DNA of 64,000 nt. Origin: Hetaerina americana. Taxonomy: Eukaryota > Arthropoda > Insecta > Odonata > Calopterygidae. The stretch covers positions 3,076,886 to 3,140,885 of the forward strand of contig JAKTNV010000008.1 of assembly GCA_022747635.1 (NCBI GenBank), in the 5' to 3' direction. Made by a program: the position numbers and the translations under genes. Below, piece after piece: positions 32,491-44,700 of the stretch; positions within the stretch are counted from its first letter, which is position 1, and every line of letters begins with the position of its first letter. The notes below the pieces were generated by a model, which did no database searches, had not been told where the DNA came from, and saw only the letters and a list, made by a program, of their open reading frames with translations.

Positions 32491-34154
32491 TCCCTCCGGT
32501 TGCAGCGTGAGATGCACACGTAGAATAACCTAGTGGTAGAGTTTTATGTCGCGAATGTAAATAACGTTTCCTCATGAAACGGACACCTCTCCGTACCCGA
32601 AACGAAGTTCCTTTGCGAAGGATCACAAACACTCCATGTGCTTTCAAATTGAGGTCCAGTCGACGCGTAATAAAACCTCACCTTCAGTCGATTATTCCCA
32701 CTCAATTTGCCCGAGGAACCCTGTCATGATCACGGACAGGGTGACAACTGCTTGGTAATGAGCGTAGTTTAACCTGCCTCGGTATGCACAAATAAACATT
32801 TAGGAGACTAATGAAACATTTTTCTTTCCACAATCACTGAAAAGTTTAAAAATGAGGCGCCCTGTGAAATTCAAGACCACATCCGATTCCCTGAAGACCC
32901 CCGCCTTAGATCTACCACCACGGGGCGGCCTTCCGCACATTGTTCACAAAAATGTTACTCAGAAAAGATTATTATATTTCATTCTAAAGGATAGTTATGT
33001 ACCTGCAATTAAGATTTAAACATTTCTCATTACACACACTGAATAACAAAGGGAATAGATTAACTTTAAAGTTATTCCCCGACAGTTGGTCGTTAAGTAC
33101 AAATACCACAGTAGTTTAAATAATTCGACCCCTATACATTTCAATTTTTCCCGAAAATAAAGCAGCAAAATTACAGTAACTTCCAGAGAAATTGTTAAGC
33201 AATTTCTCTCGCCAACTTTAGGGGACTAGTTGCATAAGATAAGAGAACTAATACAGCCTGTACCAATCAAACATAGTAATCAACCCGAAGGTAGGGTTGA
33301 CAGGCAATAGTACTAAGCCCTTTATGTCGCAGTGAAATTTACTCATTAACAGGGCAATGAGGGGGGGCACTTATTTTCTCGTTGCGTTTGCGGTTTCCCA
33401 GGAAATCTGACGCCCCAAAAATCAGATGGCTCAGCCATAAAACAGACGGGAAATCATTACACCTAGATATTAGCATTACGTTAATTTAATTTCACACGAG
33501 CCCATAAGACGTTTACATGTCAAGGCGCAATGGATACCTATCCAACGATTGCTTCAGTCAACCATGCAAAAATAATTGAAATTTATACATCACATAATGA
33601 AAATAAATAGGCTCTCACCGGTGAACCTTATTCTATGCTAAACAAACTAAAGCTGTCTCTAGATACTACTGATACGGATAAAACGCACTTGAAGATTCGT
33701 TCGATGGGTTTAAGCCATCTGATTCGGCATGCTCTTTCATGAAGCACCGACAAGCGCATGGGCAAGTCGCGTGCAGGACACAAACATCGCCTTTTCAGGG
33801 CAAGCGTTTCTATTGCCCCTCAAAAGGGATACTAAATACGAGCAAGAATTCAATAACGCCAATCCTTACACTCATGACGAACGCGATTTCCCCCAGAGAG
33901 TGGACTTGTGGGCTCACTCCGCATTCGCACTTTCAGAATGAGTTGCATTGCCCGATGCATCGTTATCACCTGTCCTGCACAGACGGCGCACGACAAGTGA
34001 TCTGTGCCCTCCGCCGCCCGGTGTGTCACATTCCCCACCTGTCTGTGTCTTTGGGGGCGGAGACCGTGAGTTGCATGTCCATGCGATAGTAAAACTTCCC
34101 CGTCTTACTCTTCAATTCTAATTTGCCACGTAAATGGATAGATTCTTCACTAAA
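32491..34154. other. No gene seen
   Basis: AT-rich. A short perfect hairpin is at 33185-33209 (arms AGAGAAATTG and CAATTTCTCT). Open frames at 33729-34089 have no domain. Confidence 0.5.
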
Positions 34155-34358
34155 TTTGTATGTGCGTGTGTATGTTAGTTGATGGCATAAGTATTTGCAT
34201 GCGCGTAAGTTAAATAGGTTTTCTCATGAATATATGCGCCTATGTGGGGAATAGGTTTGCATGAATATGTGGTTTTATTCTCTTTTACGGGTAGTGACTT
34301 AACACCCCCCGCCACACGCTCCTGCGGCGGCTTGTTGGCGGTATTGTGTAGATGTTGA
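34155..34358 (+). mobile_element. CR1-group 3' untranslated fragment 11 (subfamily 1)
   Basis: Shares the TGTGTATGTTAGTTG ... TTGCATGAATA ... GTGGTTTTATTCTC order of the copy ending at 43215, then the tail GGGTAGTGACTTAACACCCC, CCGCCACACGCTCCTGCGGC and GTGTAGATG. Confidence 0.85.
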
Positions 34359-34477
34359 CGGTCAGCCGAAAACGCCGCACAACATATTCCAGTTCGTATA
34401 AGCCTCGCCTCAGGGAGGTCGGCGCCAGCCGCCTTGCCCCGCCGCCCTCCGACGCCGCGCCGTCGTTTCCCCAGGGG

Positions 34478-34560
34478 GGGTTGGCTGCGGGGAGGGGGGT
34501 GGCGGCGACCGGGAGGGGGGTGGCGGCGACCGGGAGGGGGGGGGGAGTGGCGACCGGGGC
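34478..34560. repeat. GC-rich 21-bp minisatellite
   Basis: GGCGGCGACCGGGAGGGGGG plus T repeats twice exactly (34501-34542), with partial units on both sides. It lies inside a GC-rich island (34380-34720) that carries no recognisable gene. Confidence 0.85.
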
Positions 34561-34720
34561 AGCGGCCGACAAAGGGGTTCTTCACGCGTGCAACTCTCTC
34601 TCCCTGGAGAGAGGAGGGTCCCTGTCAAGAGGCTCAGGCAAGGGGCCAATTCGGGCTCTCCCCCATTCAACTCCTCTCATGGGATCACACTAACCCCCCC
34701 CCCCAACCCCCAAGGATTGC

Positions 34721-35164
34721 TAAGAGGGTGCATTGTAGGCCTTTCTATGAGTGAATGTTTCAAAGCAGCCCGAAAATATTACAAAACGTTCCCATGGGCA
34801 TGATGTTGAGTTCCAGCAAGTAACTACACGTTGAAGTGATGCATAAATGGAACCACGATCCGATTTTTTTTAAATGTCAACCACTAAATTACGAAAAAAA
34901 GATACATGAAGGGGCTCATAGTTCCTTCCTATACCATAACCATTCAAATTAACACGCTGTGGCGACATATTTTCACACGAGACGCGTTATTTTTAGAAAG
35001 GACAATGGATAAACATAACATCGCGACATCTGAGAACTCGAATGGGAACTAAATTAGCCGATCTTGCCCTAATTATGCCAACACCGGCCAATGTGATCGA
35101 GTAACGGCCGTTGCAGACAACGGTTTTGAAAGAGCTAGGTGTTCAGTGAAAGAAAAAAGCTGTA
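34721..35164. other. No gene seen
   Basis: AT-rich, nothing recognised. Confidence 0.5.
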
Positions 35165-35825
35165 GAGCTAGTCTACCTTATTAAATACTTAGGCGTTAAC
35201 CTCACTCAAGACCTCTCCGGGGTGAAACATATACTAGGGGGAATGCGTGGACAAGATAACAATAAATTGAGATATATTAGAAGAGCGTTGGGTAAATGTG
35301 ATGCAAAGGCGAAAGAGAAATGATACCTTTCGCTCGTCAGACCTCATTTGGAATGTGCTGCTAATATAGGGGATCCTCATGGAGCTGGATTGATTGCCGA
35401 ACTGAATTGCGTGCAGCGTAGAGGTGCTTGATTTGTAAACTGTTGTTAAAATAAACTTAGTGGTGTCCAAACTATTACAGTTAGGCTTACAGCTAGGCTT
35501 GGAATCACTCACGGAGCGAAGGTTAAATTACAGATTAAATCTCTTTCATGCATTTGAAGGATATCTCTTTAGCAGTGACGTTGAAAATGTTTTATTGCCC
35601 CCATCGTACTACGGTAGGAGAGATCATGTCAAAAATATTAGAGAGATCAAGTGTAGAACAGATAGATTAAAGATGCATTTTCTCCCACGAATGATAAGGG
35701 GTCTGAATAACGTTGTCGGACCGCGCAAGAAGGAAAAGGTGTTTTGGGTTAAGGGTAGTCTGTTGTGTAATCACCCCCTGCCATATATTTCGAGGGTAGC
35801 TTGCAGGTTACTATGTAAAAAACAC
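35165..35825 (+). mobile_element. CR1-group fragment 12 (C-terminal RT plus tail, subfamily 2)
   Basis: Reads LIKYLGVNLTQDLSGVKH, LRYIRRALGKCDAKAKE, LVRPHLECAANIGDPHGA and then, after a shift, LGLESLTERRLNYRLNLFHAF and LLPPSYYGRRDHV. The tail GTAATCACCCCCTGCCATAT ... GGTTACTATG ends it near 35825. Frameshifts near 35322 and 35455. Confidence 0.87.
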
Positions 35826-35939
35826 TCTTCCCGCATGATATACGTTTCCTGTAATTGAATATTATTGCACGTAAGTACCTTCTTTTCCGTTATCTTTCTT
35901 CCAGTGAGTGAACAAACTAATATTTGTGGAGAAGCAACA

Positions 35940-36035
35940 TGATTGTTATTTTGCATACATGGCTGGTGACCTTACAACACCCGCCATGCGCCCTTGTGGC
36001 GGCTTGCGGAGTATTATGTAGATGTAGAAGTCAAT
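35940..36035 (+). mobile_element. CR1-group tail fragment 13 (subfamily 1)
   Basis: GGCTGGTGACCTTACAACAC, CGCCATGCGCCCTTGTGGCG, then GTATTATGTAGATGTAGAAG. Only the tail is present. Confidence 0.82.
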
Positions 36036-36249
36036 TCATTAAAACTACATACACGGTCTATGCCGAAAATGATGAGACAGGTCTTTCTACGCGCGAACTG
36101 CTTGACTGATCACAATCGATATCGTGTGTCGCCTTATAGCGGCGTCTGTGAGAAGTAAAACACCGCCTGGCTCGTAGCCCTATCTTGACTTGTCTCCGCA
36201 CAACAGCGATTCTTGTCTGAGCTTTCTCACGCTTACTGTACAAATTCTT

Positions 36250-37350
36250 GTGTCGATGAAAATGAAGGTGCTGGAGGAGCAGCGCGTGTGCATTGAACTT
36301 TGTTTCAACCTCGGAAAAAATACAACTGAAACTAATGCAATGATTCGAGAGGCATTCGGCAATGAATCTATGAGTCGGGCACAGTGTTCTGGTTGGTACA
36401 ACTTCTTCCAGTCCGGACAAACCTCGACCGATGAAGAACTGAGAAGTGGACGACCAACGACGTCAACAAACAACGCCCACGTCATGAGTGTGAATAATTT
36501 AGGGCGTGCTGACCTTAAGTTCACGGTTAGAGATATTGCCATTCGTCTGGATCGTGTTTCGCCATTTTGACAGAAATTTTGGGCATGCAGCGCGTCGCGT
36601 ACAAATTTGCGTGCCTCTTAGTGTCATGTCGGATGAACAGAAGCAAAAACGTCTTGACATCTGCCAGGGACTGCTCGATCGTTCAAACGACGACCGAAAC
36701 GTCTTAAAAAAACTCGTCAAGGTCGTAGAAACCTGGGTTTATGGTTTTAAAATATAAAAACCAAAGACTAGTCTTTACTGTGGAAGGACCCATCTTCCCC
36801 ACGACCCAAAAAAGCTCGCATGTCGCGATCGAAAGAGAAGGTGATGTTGATCGTTTTCTTCGACTAGGAAGGGATTATTCTTTAAGCATATGTCCCCAAA
36901 GGACAAACAGTGACTGGACAGCACTATATAGTGGCTATAAGAAGTTTTAAGACACGCCATGTTGTAGCAGAGACCACAAATGTGGAGAAAAAAGTCTTGG
37001 TGCTTTCATCACGACAACGCACCGGCGCACACATCACTGACTGTTACCGAATATTTGGTCAAAAACAGCACACCGGTGATCCCCCAGCTCTCTAGATCTT
37101 GCTCCAGAGGGCTTTTCCCTCTTTCCTTACTTGAAATCCTTCTTGAAAGGACGCCGATATAAAACTATTGAAGGCATCACACAATATTGTACCGCAGACT
37201 TAAAAGGCTATCCCGAAATAAATGTTCAAGGAGGCTTTCAAAGGATGGAGAGAACGTTATTTTGGCAGGCAAGGGCTGTATTTTGAAGGCGATAGACGTT
37301 ATTAAAAGGGTAACAAAATAAATCAAGTATTTATTCAAACGTATCATCTT
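36250..37350 (+). mobile_element. Mariner element 9, nearly full-length transposase
   Basis: Contains a transposase reading region of normal length (see separate entry) without a large internal deletion. Terminal repeats could not be paired with confidence, so the outer limits are approximate. Confidence 0.82.
36256..37305 (+). pseudogene. Mariner transposase, full length but frame-broken
   Basis: From the ATG at 36256 the order is CIELCFNLGKNTTETNAMIREAFGNESM (first helix-turn-helix), SGRPTTSTNNAHVMSVNNL, RFDRNFGHAARR-like linker, KRLDICQGLLDRSNDD, VETWVYGF (around the first catalytic Asp; family usually has DETWVYGY), PKGQTVTGQHY, FHHDNAPAHTSL (second catalytic block), and a C-terminus FKGWRERYFGRQGLYFEGD ending at the stop at 37305. 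The 1050 bp correspond to 350 codons, the family length. At least five frame changes and several stops make it inactive. Confidence 0.85.
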
Positions 37351-37884
37351 TTTTGGAACAGATCTTGCATAACAATTTAGCACATTAAAATACTGTTCCT
37401 TTAACCCATCGATAGTAGGTATGCATACTGTAAGTAATGCCGGAATTAAATGTATTTTTAAAGTCTCCATTCCCCAGAATCGATTGTAAAAAATCAGTTG
37501 AATATCAGCACAATGAAGAAACAGCAACGAGTTCAACAGCTGCTTCAAATAGGAGAGCCACAAGGAATAAGAATCTTATAAGAAAAATTAAACAGCAACG
37601 CTCACTTTCAATCTAAACAATTTTTATATTCCGCAGGTATGATTTCGCGACTCGTATGTTTTCCTTATAAGAGCATCCTTCCGCTTAAAGGGCTGTGTCG
37701 TTGCGGGGCATCAGAATGGGGAATCGGCGTCCTTGCGACTTTTTCACCGACAGTTTATGTGACCATCACCCATAATCCTCTGAATGGCCATCCTCCCAAA
37801 CGAGGGGTGATACTCAACCGTCTGCAGCGCTCCACCGCTCCTCGGGGCGCCCACGGCGAGCAACCCCTTATTTATTTATTTTTA
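37351..37884. other. No gene seen
   Basis: AT-rich. The 84-codon frame at 37639-37893 has no domain. Confidence 0.5.
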
Positions 37885-38545
37885 TTTATATAACACGCAA
37901 GCAACCGCCAGGGTGTGTGGCAGGGGGTGAATACACACCACAATAATTTTACCCGAACATGACCCTACCGCAGTCGAACAATGTTATTAAGATCCCCTAT
38001 CGTTCATGGAAATAATGACATCTTAAATTTATCTGTTCTATACTTAGTTTCCCTTATTTTATTGGAATAATTTCTCCTGCCGTAGTGCGATGGTGTTAAT
38101 AATACATTTTCAACATCACTGTTAAAAATACCTCCTTCCAATTTATGCAAGAGCTTCAATCTGCAATTTAACCTTCGCTCCATTGAGTGATTCCCAGCCC
38201 AGCTGCTCTAATATTTTGGATACGCTACTAAGTTTATCATAACAACGTTTTACAAATCTAGCTCCTCTGCGCTGCACACGATCCAATTCGGAAATCAATT
38301 CAACTTCGTGAGGATCCCATATACCGGCAGCATATTCTAAATGAGGCCTAACCAACGACAGATAATATTTTTCTTTGACCTTTACCCCACCTTTAAACTG
38401 TACTCTTCCAATAAATCCTAAATTTTTGTAGGTATGCCCACATATTCCCCATGTTTGTTTCACCCAGGAGAGGTCGTAAGTGAGGGTAACGCCTGGGTAT
38501 TTTATTGAGTCTACACATTCCATTTCGGTGTTCCCAATTCAGTAG
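37885..38545 (-). mobile_element. CR1-group fragment 14 (C-terminal RT plus tail, subfamily 2)
   Basis: The minus-strand frame 38143-38523 is open and reads MECVDSIKYPGVTLTYDLSW, NLGFIGRVQFKGGVKVKEKY, LVRPHLEYAAGIWDPHEVEL, RVQRRGARFVKRCYDKLSSV and LEQLGWESL. The tail is at 37885-37945 (complement of TGAATACACACC and GGTGTGTGGCAGGGGGTG). It is among the least damaged copies of this segment and a good reference for the family. Confidence 0.9.
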
Positions 38546-38959
38546 GCGTTCTTTTGCGTCCCCCCGCGCGCGCCCAGGGCATGGGTGATGAAGGCGAGGG
38601 GCAATGGAGACTCAAGAGATAGATAGCTCCGGGCATACAGCAGCTGCATGGAGTCTGCAGGGAAAAACCCGAAATATATCAGCAACTGCAGAACTTGGAA
38701 AATAATCCGCAAATTACCACGAAGGCAGCATACTCGGGCATGATTACCGCGCACTGCACGGACGGCCGTCTCTCAAATGTGAACCTGACGAAGGGAAACA
38801 CATTCGATGAGTCCCCGAGGGCATCTCCATTATACATACACACGACAATCGACCCAAGGTCTCCATTATACCCACGACAATCGCGCAGAGGGGGCCTAGA
38901 TTGCGGCATGGAACATGCTGCGGATTGAAACACCCGCCGTGTGAGGAACCCGTGTTGAT
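38546..38959. other. No gene seen
   Basis: A short duplication is visible: CTCCATTATACATACACACGACAATCG-type and CTCCATTATACCCACGACAATCG-type words at about 38825 and 38861. Nothing else recognised. Confidence 0.5.
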
Positions 38960-39180
38960 CCACAGGGCACTAACCCTCAGGGGTGTCAATCGGTCCAACG
39001 TTCCCTTCGCCAACCTTCGGGATCCCACCAACAATGCAGGAAATAGCAAACCCTGAATTAAGGCCGGGGTTTTCGTTAGCGCACAGGCGGGACACACGGG
39101 ATTCGATCCGGTCACCCCTCGGTCAGTAGCCCAACGTTCTAAGGAACTTCAGCCTGTGGCCGCCGACTACGCCACCGGAC
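38960..39180 (-). mobile_element. tRNA-derived SINE, family B-like
   Basis: On the minus strand TTAGAACGTTGGGCTACTGA and GGATCGAATCCCGTG parallel the head of the SINE at 11691-11885 (AGAGCGTTGGACTTCTGA, GGTTCGATTCCCGGG). The body beyond the head is different or too diverged to align by eye. Confidence 0.6.
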
Positions 39181-39924
39181 GTGGTTGTTTGTATTGAAGA
39201 AGAGAGTTTCACAAAACGAATGAGGGGACGAAACAGTAGTCGACTATGGTAAAGTGTCGCTCGAGTCAGACATGAAAGTCCCCATCCTGAATACTCGCAC
39301 GCATCGCATCGGTTCAATTTTGACGCCGAGGCAATGAATCGAGGCAAGGGAAGTCGCGAGAAACGGCCTCTTTTCCCACTCGACCGATGTTTGGATCAAT
39401 TTTTCCGAGGCCCGATTGGGGAAAGCACGGCGGTGAGAGACCCTGCCCGCCAACGTTGCTTCAGTGGCCGGCGATTCCGCAGGGCTCGCGCATCCCCGCT
39501 GAGCGCCACGGCAGAACCAAGTGACGGTTTCGGTTCGCTTAGATCAATGGAATCGGTTGGCATTCGCCCAACCGAGGAATTCCGAGTTGGAGTGAGTGTC
39601 TCTCTGTTTGCCAACTCTCTCTCTCGCTCTCTCTCTCTGTGACAATCGCATGCAGCATCGCCTCTCCATGGGATGATTGCGACGCTCGACCGAGATTACA
39701 CTGCGAACACTGATTTATTTCCTAATGGCTCATCGAAGCTAGGTGACGGCTGTGACGCCGGCCGGCATGCGACGATCGACGGCATTATCCAACGCGCAGC
39801 ACGGAAAACCTTCCGTTACTTGCGAATATCCTCAGCTCATTCAATTCAGCACATTTTTTCCGACTGCCGTCGCAATTACACGCACATAAACTAATGATAT
39901 TTATTCATGACAAATGATAATCAT
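39181..39924. other. No gene seen; CT-repeat
   Basis: Unique-looking sequence of moderate GC. A CT-rich repeat lies at 39611-39641; such GAGA-type tracts can bind GAGA-factor proteins in insects, but nothing here proves a role. Confidence 0.45.
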
Positions 39925-40003
39925 TCATACCATCGCTTATTAATTATTATTAATATTATTGCTGGTAATGTACCGGTTAAGAAGGTACAGGTTTTTCTCA
40001 CTG
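39925..40003 (-). mobile_element. RTE-like 3' end only (fragment 7)
   Basis: Complement reads AAAACCTGTACCTTCTTAAC then CGGTACATTACC, followed by an ATTAATAATAATT tail. This matches the 3' signature of the RTE copies; no coding part is attached. Confidence 0.65.
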
Positions 40004-41654
40004 TGGCGTTTTCCATATCGCCGGGTTTCACTTCAGATGTCGGGGATCACTGGTGGAAAGGGTTGGTCAGCCGCAGAGGTGAGTTATCGGGGGGGGGGTC
40101 GCGGGTCACCGTGACGGCCACAGTCGGGAGAGGCACCACTCGGCGCGGCAGAGGCGAGGCCCACGGGGGGGGGGATAAGTCGAGAATCTAGGCCGACTAT
40201 CTCCACACCAAATGTGAGATGGATCGTTTCTCTGAAAACGTCCAGCATATTTCCAAAACCGTCACTTAATTGTGAAAGACGAGACCATGAATTCAAGGTT
40301 CTTGAGGTTTATATCAACAGGGATGCGCTTGAGATGAAAGACCCGGGAACAATTATGAGCCGATAGCAGTGGCGACCCACAAAAATCAGGGAATAAATAG
40401 TACTATCAGGTGACAGGCATCATTGAACTTCTTTTTGTTTCCATCCTTTCTTTCGTTCGCAAAGAGTGTCTCCCTCGGAGGGCAATCCTTTGGCTCCCCA
40501 CTCTGACGATTCTGACTCAGTGGACGATTGGACAAATACCTCGAATCATTGGTAAAATTGGAAATGAAAAATAGTAAATTGGTGATTCCACTGATAAATT
40601 ACTATTTTCCATTTCCAATATAAATCGATTCCATAACGCTACGCCGGAAATCATCAGTTATACTTTGGTAAAATATTTTTATTGTAATATATTAATTGCC
40701 AAGGTAAGTCTAAGAGGGCAAGGAAGGATGGACCCAAGGGCTAAGAACGATTACATCCACATGCCCCGCCTTACACATGACATGGAATACTCCGCAACGA
40801 CCTGCAATAACATTAATCACTCTTTTAACTGCACGCATTTTTCACCTCCATTCTTCTGTACGTGACGCGCGGGAGGGGCGTGCGTGTCGCGGGTGTTGGG
40901 GCACCAGCTTCCAGCATGGCCCCTCTTTTCCTTCATTCACCTCACCTACCCGAGGCATCCTCTCCGCCGACTCACATGTTTCCTTTAACGTTCCAGAGCC
41001 ATTCTCAATATCACATCTACTCCACTCTCTTTTCATTTCTCGCAAATACCTCACTTTCTCTCCATTTGGTAGATAAAGTCCCCAAAGCAACGTGAAATAA
41101 AGTATTATTTTTTAGTATTTTCCGCTCTTATAATTAAATGTACACCATGTCGTCAAAAATTTACCGTCATTTTTTAGTGTAAGTCTTCCTCGCGTCATAA
41201 AGTTATGCGGACGTTAAACGTCTATGCACTGAAATATGTTAATTTAAACTTTAAGTCACCAGTTAATTTTTCTAGGAATAAAAAGAATGAATCTATATCA
41301 AAAATGCGATTAAATTTTTAGACTGAATTCCCCCAGATAAATTTGAGTGCGATCGATTCCCCGATATACATGTGCGTGGGTATGCGTGAGGGTAAAGTGC
41401 TTGAATTTGCATATTTGCATCTGTGTGCGTGCGTGTGAATGACGACGACGTATAATCAACTATGAGTACATATATTTTAAAGTAGATGAGGCGAAAATTT
41501 GACAATAAACATATCACTCTTTTTGCATCACTTTACTAGAAGTGGTGCTTGGTACAATGTGCATTTTTCTTGTTTCTGATTAGTGTTTACTAGTTCATTG
41601 CAGGTCGAAATATTTTTTTCTGTAATTGTGCCTCGTACATTGCGCGAGACTTCG
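40004..41654. other. No gene seen; one hairpin
   Basis: A GC-rich patch lies at 40080-40190 and AT-rich sequence elsewhere. The frames at 40777-41095 have no domain. The hairpin at 40558-40618 is listed separately. Confidence 0.5.
40558..40618. repeat. Inverted repeat (20-bp arms)
   Basis: TTGGAAATGAAAAATAGTAA at 40558-40577 is the complement, with one mismatch, of TTACTATTTTCCATTTCCAA at 40599-40618. The loop is 21 bases. It may be a MITE core or an old inverted duplication. Confidence 0.85.
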
Positions 41655-41740
41655 TCTGCTCGGTTGTTGTGGATGCCTCACGTCGATACCCCCCCTGCCA
41701 CACACCTTCTTGGTGGATTGCAGGGTATCATGTGGATGTC
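41655..41740 (+). mobile_element. CR1-group tail fragment 15
   Basis: CCCCCCTGCCACACACCTTC, TTGGTGGATTGCAGGGTATC and ATGTGGATG follow the family tail order. No reverse-transcriptase part is attached. Confidence 0.7.
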
Positions 41741-42299
41741 GTATTTAAGTAAAATACCACCTGTATCATTGTTTAGATAGAGCAACATGATTATATAATA
41801 ATAATAAAATATCGCTTGAGACAAGAGCCACCAAGGCCATGATAGTATTGGTATATCCCTTCACCTATTCCCCGGAACTAAGTTCCTCTGTAAGCAGGGC
41901 GTATGAAGGGAGGTAATTATTTTAGGAGTGATTTTTGAGTTTGGGGAATTATGTTAGAAAGTTAGGACAGGAAAGTAGGATTAGGGTAGTGTTTATTTGA
42001 TCTAGGGAAGGCAGCCATGGAGATTAATTGAAAGGAAAATATTATTCATATTAGATTGAGGAGAGATGGTCGGTGGCGTATCATTAATCTTCACTCGTGC
42101 GTTTGCTGATACGTCCCCGCAAATCCAGATGAGCGCCACTACGGGAGCGAGATACCGCATGCACCAATCGAATTTCAACCCCGAACGGCCAAGGGGTTGC
42201 AGAGTACACATATTTACGAGTCAACATTTTCCTTTGCACTCAAAAGAAAGTGAATTTATGTAAGCTCAGCTGCCGATGGATTTAGCGAAAAAACGAATC
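41741..42299. other. No gene seen
   Basis: AT-rich, with no recognised feature. Confidence 0.5.
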
Positions 42300-43215
42300 A
42301 CTTCGCAGTTTTAAAATTTGGGAACAAAGGAAGTCCCGAACAGGGCATAAACTACGAAATAGAGGGTTCAGTATTGACTACGGCCAACCAAGTTCAGGAT
42401 TTGGGGGTAGTTCTAACACCACGCCTTTCATGGGGAGCACATATCAGGACAATATGCGGATCAGCTTTAAAGAAACTTGGCTTCATAAAACGGGTGGTGG
42501 GGAAATGTAATGAGAAAGTTAAAGAGAGGTGTTATTTTGCTCCAGTTAGACCTCATTTGGAATACGCCGCAAGTATTTGGGATGCTTGGGAGAAAATTTG
42601 GCAAAAAGAATCAGATAAAGTCCAGAGAAAATCCGCTAGATTCGTTAAATTTTGTTATGATAAGAACACAAGTGTGACAGGGCTCTTAGGGGATTTAGGC
42701 TGGGAGCCACTTGAAATATGAACAGATCAAGCGAGACTTAGACTTTTCGAAAGGTTCAGAACAAAAGAGTTTAACTATGACACTGAAGGAATTATAATGG
42801 CCCCACACTACTTGGGTAGATCAGACCACAAAGATAAAATAAGGGAGATAGATTCCAGGTCATATAGATACAAATACTCATTCTTTCCCCGAAAAATCAG
42901 AAATCATAATAGTAAGAAATCGAAGTCACTTTAGAAATATTAAAAACATTGAATTTACAAGTCGTAACAAAGTTAAACACTGCAAAGATATCAGGTATAT
43001 TTGTAGGCGTTTGTGTATGTCAGTTGTTAGTTTTTGTGTGTTTGCAAGTGTGTGGGTTGTAAAGGTTTTTGCATGAATACATTCCATGTTTTGTTTGTGG
43101 TTTGTATACATTTACGGCTTTTGCATGCGGTTTTTTTCTCAATGACGGGTGGTGTCCTAACTCCCCCCGCCACACGCCCTTGCGGCGGCTAGCGGGGTAT
43201 TAAGTAGATGCATAT
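42300..43215 (+). mobile_element. CR1-group fragment 16 (C-terminal RT, 3' UTR and tail; subfamily 1 reference)
   Basis: The frame 42374-42721 reads VQDLGVVLTPRLSWGAHIRT, ALKKLGFIKRVVGKCNEKVK, VRPHLEYAASIWDAWEKI, KSARFVKFCYDKNTSVTG and LGDLGWEPLEI. After the stop the C-terminal YKYSFFPRKI block and an untranslated stretch with TGTGTGTTTGCAAGTGTGTG lead to the tail GGGTGGTGTCCTAACTCCCC, CCGCCACACGCCCTTGCGGC, ending TATTAAGTAGATG. It serves as an empty-site reference for the mariner insertion at 644-1955. Confidence 0.9.
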
Positions 43216-44700
43216 GAATCAATCACGACTGTGCAACGAAAGCGGAAGGTATTAATCTGTCGATATTGTGGCGTATTTGGCTGCTTGGGTGATCTCATTA
43301 TGAGGCAATTTCAGAAGCGATCATTCAAGGGGTGGAGAGGCAGGGTACGAGGGAAGACCAGCACCTTTCCTCGCGAGCCTCGCCGTCTGCAGCGCGGCCG
43401 TAACATGAATCACGGCCGAGAGCGTCGCCGCACCCCAGTCGGCAACGAAGGACACGGAGTGGGGCGATGGAAGTCTATCGGTTAAGGTGCGGTTCGGACT
43501 ATCCACCGCAATACTTCCAAAACTCACCTGACACAACCAACCATACGAGAACCCTACGCTAATATGAACACTCCAACCCCGCACACTACCTGCAACTATT
43601 AATCCCGTTTATAATGCCATTTCTTTTCCTTCCCAAAGCGTCTTACCTAACAGTGACATCGCTGTCTTCTATAGCATAACGAAACGCACTGCATTTACGT
43701 ACCGTTCCTGCCTCTTTTTGAGTTTCTCCCTAAACACCTCCCTCACCGAGACTCACCGTCGCTTGTTTTCCGTTCCGTCCACCTCACTCTCTCAATCTGA
43801 CAATCAACTACCACAACGTCAATCCCCCCACCGCGTCAACGAGCATTTTTGTGCCCCCAGGGGTCGCCGCGTCTTCGGCTACGTAGCAATCATTGACCCC
43901 GCGAGGGCTTCGAGACATTGCCGCACCAGCCATGGCATTCACGTCGGAGTGCGGCGACGCCAACCTCGAGGGCGCAACCAAACGGGCCGCACGCATCCCG
44001 GAGGGCAACTGCGGGGCGCCACTGGGCAGGCAGGCCACGCTTACCTGCCGGCGTCCCCGCATCCGCGTCGGCCGGTCATGACGGATGGACGGAAGTGTCC
44101 TCCGCCTTCCCGCGCAGGCCTCCTGCGGCGCGGGGATGCCCTCCCCTCGCACGCTGGTCCCGCGAGGGCCCACAGGGGGGCGGAGGCGAGGAGGGGGGTG
44201 TTGACACAAACACAATCACAACGTAACACACTACTCACGAATGGGAGGGGGGGCAGACTCCGAAGGGGAGTGGCGGTGAGTGAGAGAGGGCGGGGGGGGG
44301 GGGCGTGAGGGTGAGGGTTCCAGGAGTGGAAAGGGGGGCAGGTGGCGGAGCGAGGACATTCTTCATGGAAGAGTACCGGAGACCGAGTCGAAATAACAAC
44401 CTCCCCAAGGGGTTGCCATGTGGGCGTGCCCTCCTTGGGTCAGCCTACTGCACATTCCGATTCGCCGGCCGACTTCGTGACCCCTCCTAAATGTGGGCGG
44501 GGATTATCGACGGCGCGACGCAGGAGATGAGGGATTGCTCCGCACCACTCCATGGGCGGGGCGCGCGGGCCCAGTGGGCGTGGCTTCGGGGAGAAGTTGA
44601 CGCGAGGTATGGGATGGGGAGAGGGAAGGAGAGGAAAAAGGGAGAGAAGGAGAGAGATGGTATGAGAAGGAGAGGGAGGGAAACAATCTGGTCGGGTGGG
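43216..44700. other. Upstream region of mab-21, no transposon seen
   Basis: GC rises steadily toward the gene from about 43850. Open frames such as 43718-44308 are basic and low in complexity, and overlap an antisense frame. The absence of any recognisable mobile element contrasts with the rest of the window. Confidence 0.5.

Noticed and set aside
43718..44308. 196-codon open frame upstream of mab-21
   Set aside because: Basic, low-complexity sequence in a GC-rich stretch with an overlapping antisense frame; composition explains it.
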